A stretch of DNA of 8,237 nucleotides from contig CAIWDQ010000459.1 of the NCBI GenBank assembly GCA_903911455.1, forward strand, positions 1 through 8,237. The letters run 5' to 3'. The translations under genes were made by a program, and so were the position numbers. A model generated the notes under the pieces. That model was not told where the DNA came from. It worked only from the letters and a program-made list of their open reading frames with translations, and did no database searches. Each line of letters begins with the position of its first letter. Within the stretch, counting starts at the first letter, position 1. This document shows positions 7,049 through 8,237 of the stretch, piece by piece. The stretch comes from an uncultured bacterium (GTDB lineage Bacteria; Bacteroidota; Bacteroidia; Bacteroidales; JACABE01).

Positions 7049-7151
7049 TAAACTTATCTATGCTTATAATTGCAATAAGAACAAACATAAGCATTATTAA
7101 TACATCTATTATTTTAATTGTGCAAGTGACACTTGCCTAAATTCAAATAGG
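7049..7151. ncRNA. Conserved structured core, copy C1 (full)
   Basis: This core of about 100 bp recurs at 7481 and 7664 in full and at 7239 and 7817 as truncated copies. It contains stem P1 ATGCTTAT (7060-7067) with ATAAGCAT (7087-7094), stem P2 GCAAGT-GAC-ACTTGC (7122-7136), and CCTA (7136-7139) with TAGG (7148-7151) around AATTCAAA. P1 and P2 differ between copies at paired positions. The RNA call is inferred from this covariation; the strand of transcription is unknown, and it might instead act as folded single-stranded DNA. Confidence 0.5.
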
Positions 7152-7152
7152 A

Positions 7153-7238
7153 AAGATTAGAGAGTAAACTTCAAAAAAGCGATTGAAATGCAGGAAAGAC
7201 AATGCATTCCATTTTTCCAAAGTGACCTCACAAATCTT
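7153..7238. repeat. Array hairpin D1 (long, imperfect)
   Basis: AAGATT (7153-7158) pairs with AATCTT (7233-7238). Inside are AGA-GAG against CTC-ACA, an A-rich segment against a T-rich one, and ATGCA against TGCAT closing on the loop GGAAAGACAA. It has the same outer stem and loop as hairpin D2 at 7586, but a different middle. Confidence 0.7.
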
Positions 7239-7300
7239 ACATCTATTTATGATTATAATTGTAAAAGAGAACAACCATAATCATTATCAAATACAATATA
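7239..7300. ncRNA. Conserved structured core, truncated copy C0
   Basis: Only the first half of the core is present: P1 is ATGATTAT (7249-7256) with ATAATCAT (7277-7284), and inside it TTGT pairs with ACAA. Relative to C1, the C-G pair of P1 has become A-T on both sides. The P2 and CCTA/TAGG half is missing and is followed by AAATACAATAT and hairpin B1. Confidence 0.5.
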
Positions 7301-7351
7301 AGAATGAGAAAGAGTTCCACCATGAAGAATGTCGGAACTCTTTCTCATTCT
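7301..7351. repeat. Array hairpin B1 (perfect 18-bp stem)
   Basis: The arms 7301-7318 and 7334-7351 are perfectly complementary over 18 bp and contain GAAAGAG against CTCTTTC. The 15-nt loop includes ATGAAGAAT, which keeps the GAAGA loop motif of the other hairpins. There is no T-run, so it is not a terminator. Confidence 0.85.
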
Positions 7352-7371
7352 AGTTAAATAAAGAAACAAAA

Positions 7372-7410
7372 AAGAAAGAGTCCGTTGTGAAGAACAACGG
7401 ACTCTTTCTT
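7372..7410. repeat. Array hairpin B2 (perfect 16-bp stem)
   Basis: AAGAAAGAGTCCGTTG (7372-7387) pairs perfectly with CAACGGACTCTTTCTT (7395-7410), with the 7-nt loop TGAAGAA. It lies 20 bp after B1 and shares the AAGAAAGAG-type lower stem, but its upper stem is different. A few T's follow the hairpin, but they belong to the stem itself. Confidence 0.85.
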
Positions 7411-7435
7411 CTACTCTATAAAATACAATATGGAA

Positions 7436-7480
7436 AGGCAAAAGAGTTCCTGAAGAAGACAATCAGGAACACATTTGCCT
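7436..7480. repeat. Array hairpin A2
   Basis: AGGCAAA (7436-7442) pairs with TTTGCCT (7474-7480), and GTTCCTGA (7446-7453) pairs with TCAGGAAC (7463-7470). The loop is AGAAGACAA. The stem is nearly identical to A1 but the loop is shorter. Confidence 0.8.
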
Positions 7481-7584
7481 TGAATCTATCTATGCTTATG
7501 ATTGCAAAAGAAACAAACATAACCATTATTAAAGACATCTATAATCTCAGTTGTGCATGTGACACATGCCTAAATTCAAATAGG
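7481..7584. ncRNA. Conserved structured core, copy C2 (full)
   Basis: P1 is ATGCTTAT (7492-7499) with ATAACCAT (7519-7526), with one C-C mismatch. P2 is GCATGT-GAC-ACATGC (7555-7569), where the A-T pair of C1 is reversed to T-A on both arms. CCTA (7569-7572) pairs with TAGG (7581-7584). The 3' half, CCTAAATTCAAATAGG, is identical in all three full copies. Confidence 0.5.
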
Positions 7585-7585
7585 T

Positions 7586-7663
7586 AAGATTAGAGAGTGA
7601 TAAAAAAAATACAATGCAAGAAAGACAATGCACTGTATTTATTTTTCTTCACTCACAAATCTT
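7586..7663. repeat. Array hairpin D2
   Basis: AAGATT (7586-7591) pairs with AATCTT (7658-7663). After the AGA/ACA internal loop, GAGTG pairs with CACTC, an A-run faces a T-run, TACA faces TGTA, and GCA pairs with TGC around the loop AGAAAGACAA. It is a better-paired version of D1. Confidence 0.75.
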
Positions 7664-7767
7664 GAATCTATCTATGATTATGATTGCGAAAGAGAGCAAA
7701 CATAACCATTACTAAAGACATCTATTATATATTATGTGCATATGACATATGCCTAAATTCAAATAGG
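7664..7767. ncRNA. Conserved structured core, copy C3 (full)
   Basis: P1 is ATGATTAT (7674-7681) with ATAACCAT (7702-7709), with inner pairing TTGC with GCAA. P2 is GCATAT-GAC-ATATGC (7738-7752), which differs from C2 at one further pair, changed on both arms. CCTA (7752-7755) pairs with TAGG (7764-7767). Confidence 0.5.
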
Positions 7768-7816
7768 TAATACAATAGAGTTACTGAAGAAGACAATCAG
7801 TAACACTATTATATTG
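7768..7816. repeat. Array hairpin A3 (compensatory variant)
   Basis: GTTACTGA (7780-7787) pairs with TCAGTAAC (7797-7804) around AGAAGACAA, the same loop as A2. Compared with A2, C became A on the left and G became T on the right, so pairing is preserved. The outer stem TAATACAATAG (7768-7778) against CTATTATATTG (7806-7816) replaces AGGCAAA/TTTGCCT and still pairs at 9 of 11 positions. Confidence 0.8.
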
Positions 7817-7862
7817 AGTTTATCTATGATTATGATTGTAAAAGAGTACAAACATAATCACA
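7817..7862. ncRNA. Conserved structured core, truncated copy C4
   Basis: The last core copy ends after P1. ATGATTAT (7826-7833) faces ATAATCA (7854-7860), with inner TTGTA and TACAA pairing around AAAGAG. The P2 half is absent and the long inverted repeat at 7868 follows almost directly. The array therefore ends here on the right. Confidence 0.45.
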
Positions 7863-7867
7863 CTATC

Positions 7868-8000
7868 TTCTAAAGCCAAAAACCAAATAATAAACCAAAT
7901 AATTGGCAATTTCCAATTCAATTGTACAAAACACTTCATACCTTTTGGAAATTGCCAATGATTCGCTTTAGAATTATTCGGTATTGGTATGGCTTTAGAA
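7868..8000. repeat. 133-bp imperfect inverted repeat closing the array
   Basis: TTCTAAAGCC (7868-7877) is perfectly complementary to GGCTTTAGAA (7991-8000). Inside, TTGGCAATTTCCAA (7903-7916) is perfectly complementary to TTGGAAATTGCCAA (7945-7958). Segments between them (for example ACCAAATAAT against ATTATTCGGT) are partly complementary with small gaps. The whole could be a MITE-like element, a recombination site or a large hairpin. No open reading frame lies inside. Confidence 0.65.
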
Positions 8001-8134
8001 GGACTCCCGCAGGGTGTTGACTTACAGTCTATTATGATTGATTGATAACTAGTTAATTACATTTGCTTATTCATTTTGGCAATTAGCACTTAAGTCATTG
8101 ATAATTAACTAATCATATATCATTGGTTTTCAGA
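8001..8134. other. Non-coding stretch with a 10-bp inverted repeat
   Basis: No gene is seen. TAGTTAATTA (8050-8059) is perfectly complementary to TAATTAACTA (8102-8111), and a further TTGGCAATT (8076-8084) sits between them. TACATTTG (8058-8065) matches the Bacteroidota -7 consensus with a TTG 17 nt upstream, a weak promoter candidate for something beyond the window. GACT-tac-AGTC near 8018-8029 is a minor hairpin. Confidence 0.4.
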
Positions 8135-8148
8135 TTGGCAATTTCCAA
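8135..8148. repeat. Third TTGGCAATTTCCAA copy
   Basis: It is an exact direct copy of 7903-7916 and is followed by AAAGCCAT, complementary to ATGGCTTT at the right end of the 7868-8000 inverted repeat. This suggests a partially repeated or nested element end. Confidence 0.5.
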
Positions 8149-8237
8149 AGCCATAGGGCGGGGCGTGTTGTTGAGCTTCGCTCGAACTAAAAAACAATTT
8201 CAAAACAAAAATATTTACTCATTTACAGTATGTTAAG
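8149..8237. other. Window edge: GC-rich patch and small hairpin, no gene
   Basis: A GC-rich patch (GGGCGGGGCG, about 8156-8165) stands out against the AT-rich background and is followed by the hairpin GAGC-TTC-GCTC (8173-8183). The last 50 bases are A-rich. GC-rich patches of this kind also occur in the attC-like site at 5453, but no matching opposite arm is inside the window. Confidence 0.3.

Noticed and set aside
7301..7410. Hairpins B1 and B2 as tandem transcription terminators
   Set aside because: Stems are much longer than normal and no independent T-run follows either one. They share loop motifs with the array hairpins, which explains them better.
7253..7462. 69-aa open frame on the - strand across hairpins B1 and B2
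   Set aside because: Its content is the complement of hairpin arms; no ribosome-site or family signal is seen.
7387..7587. 66-aa open frame across hairpin B2, hairpin A2 and core C2
   Set aside because: It runs through repeats whose copies differ by indels and stem-preserving changes, so the reading frame is not conserved between copies. It starts inside a perfect hairpin.
7001..7862. CRISPR array
   Set aside because: Repeats are about 100 bp, diverged and truncated, and the intervening parts are related hairpins rather than unique spacers of even length. No cas gene is present.
8161..8190. Right arm of another attC-like site (GGGCGGGGCG with a GAGC/GCTC hairpin)
   Set aside because: No matching opposite arm or AAC/GTT core is found inside the window.

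Overview
The window looks like an accessory (mobile or genomic-island) stretch of a low-GC Bacteroidota genome. Four things point there: an AT-rich composition, a promoter matching the Bacteroidota consensus (TTTG, 20 nt, TAnnTTTG), a lipoprotein of the FISUMP family, and genes without clear Shine-Dalgarno sequences. Only four protein genes are convincing, all on the + strand. About 40% of the window is non-coding, and much of that is highly structured.

Left part (1-4600): a 1303-aa primase carrying a DnaG-type CHC2 zinc finger, a TOPRIM domain and a C-terminal P-loop NTPase, as seen on plasmids, phages and conjugative elements. It is followed by about 350 bp holding at least 13 copies of a TTCCAAC/GTTGGAA octamer, several of them exactly 10 or 20 bp apart. 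An AT-rich stretch and a short intrinsic terminator come next. A replication or partition origin next to its primase is the natural hypothesis, but it is not proven.

Middle part (4600-5600): a 212-aa FISUMP lipoprotein lies between two fold-back regions. The downstream one (5453-5584) has the layout of an integron attC site: an R''-like ATTTAAC, 20-bp imperfect inverted arms and an R'-like AACGTTATAA. The upstream boundary carries a similar AAACG(A)TTATA. The lipoprotein may therefore be a single-gene cassette. No integrase is in the window.

Toxin-antitoxin module (5612-6727): a strong Bacteroidota promoter with a perfect 12-bp palindrome between its -33 and -7 elements drives two overlapping genes. 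These are a 152-aa HTH protein (mobile mystery protein A family) and a 198-aa Fic-fold protein (mobile mystery protein B family) with an HVFPNGNGR active-site motif.

Right part (6728-8237): no credible intact gene. At 7001-7862 there is an array of five related conserved cores (three full, two truncated) interleaved with seven hairpins. The hairpin stems differ in sequence, but their paired positions change together, while the apical loops keep a GAAGA / GAARGACAA motif. This is the pattern of a selected nucleic-acid structure, not of protein coding, and it is the most novel item here. TTGGCAATT-type palindromes lie on both sides of the array (6801, 7903, 7945, 8135) and could mark element boundaries.
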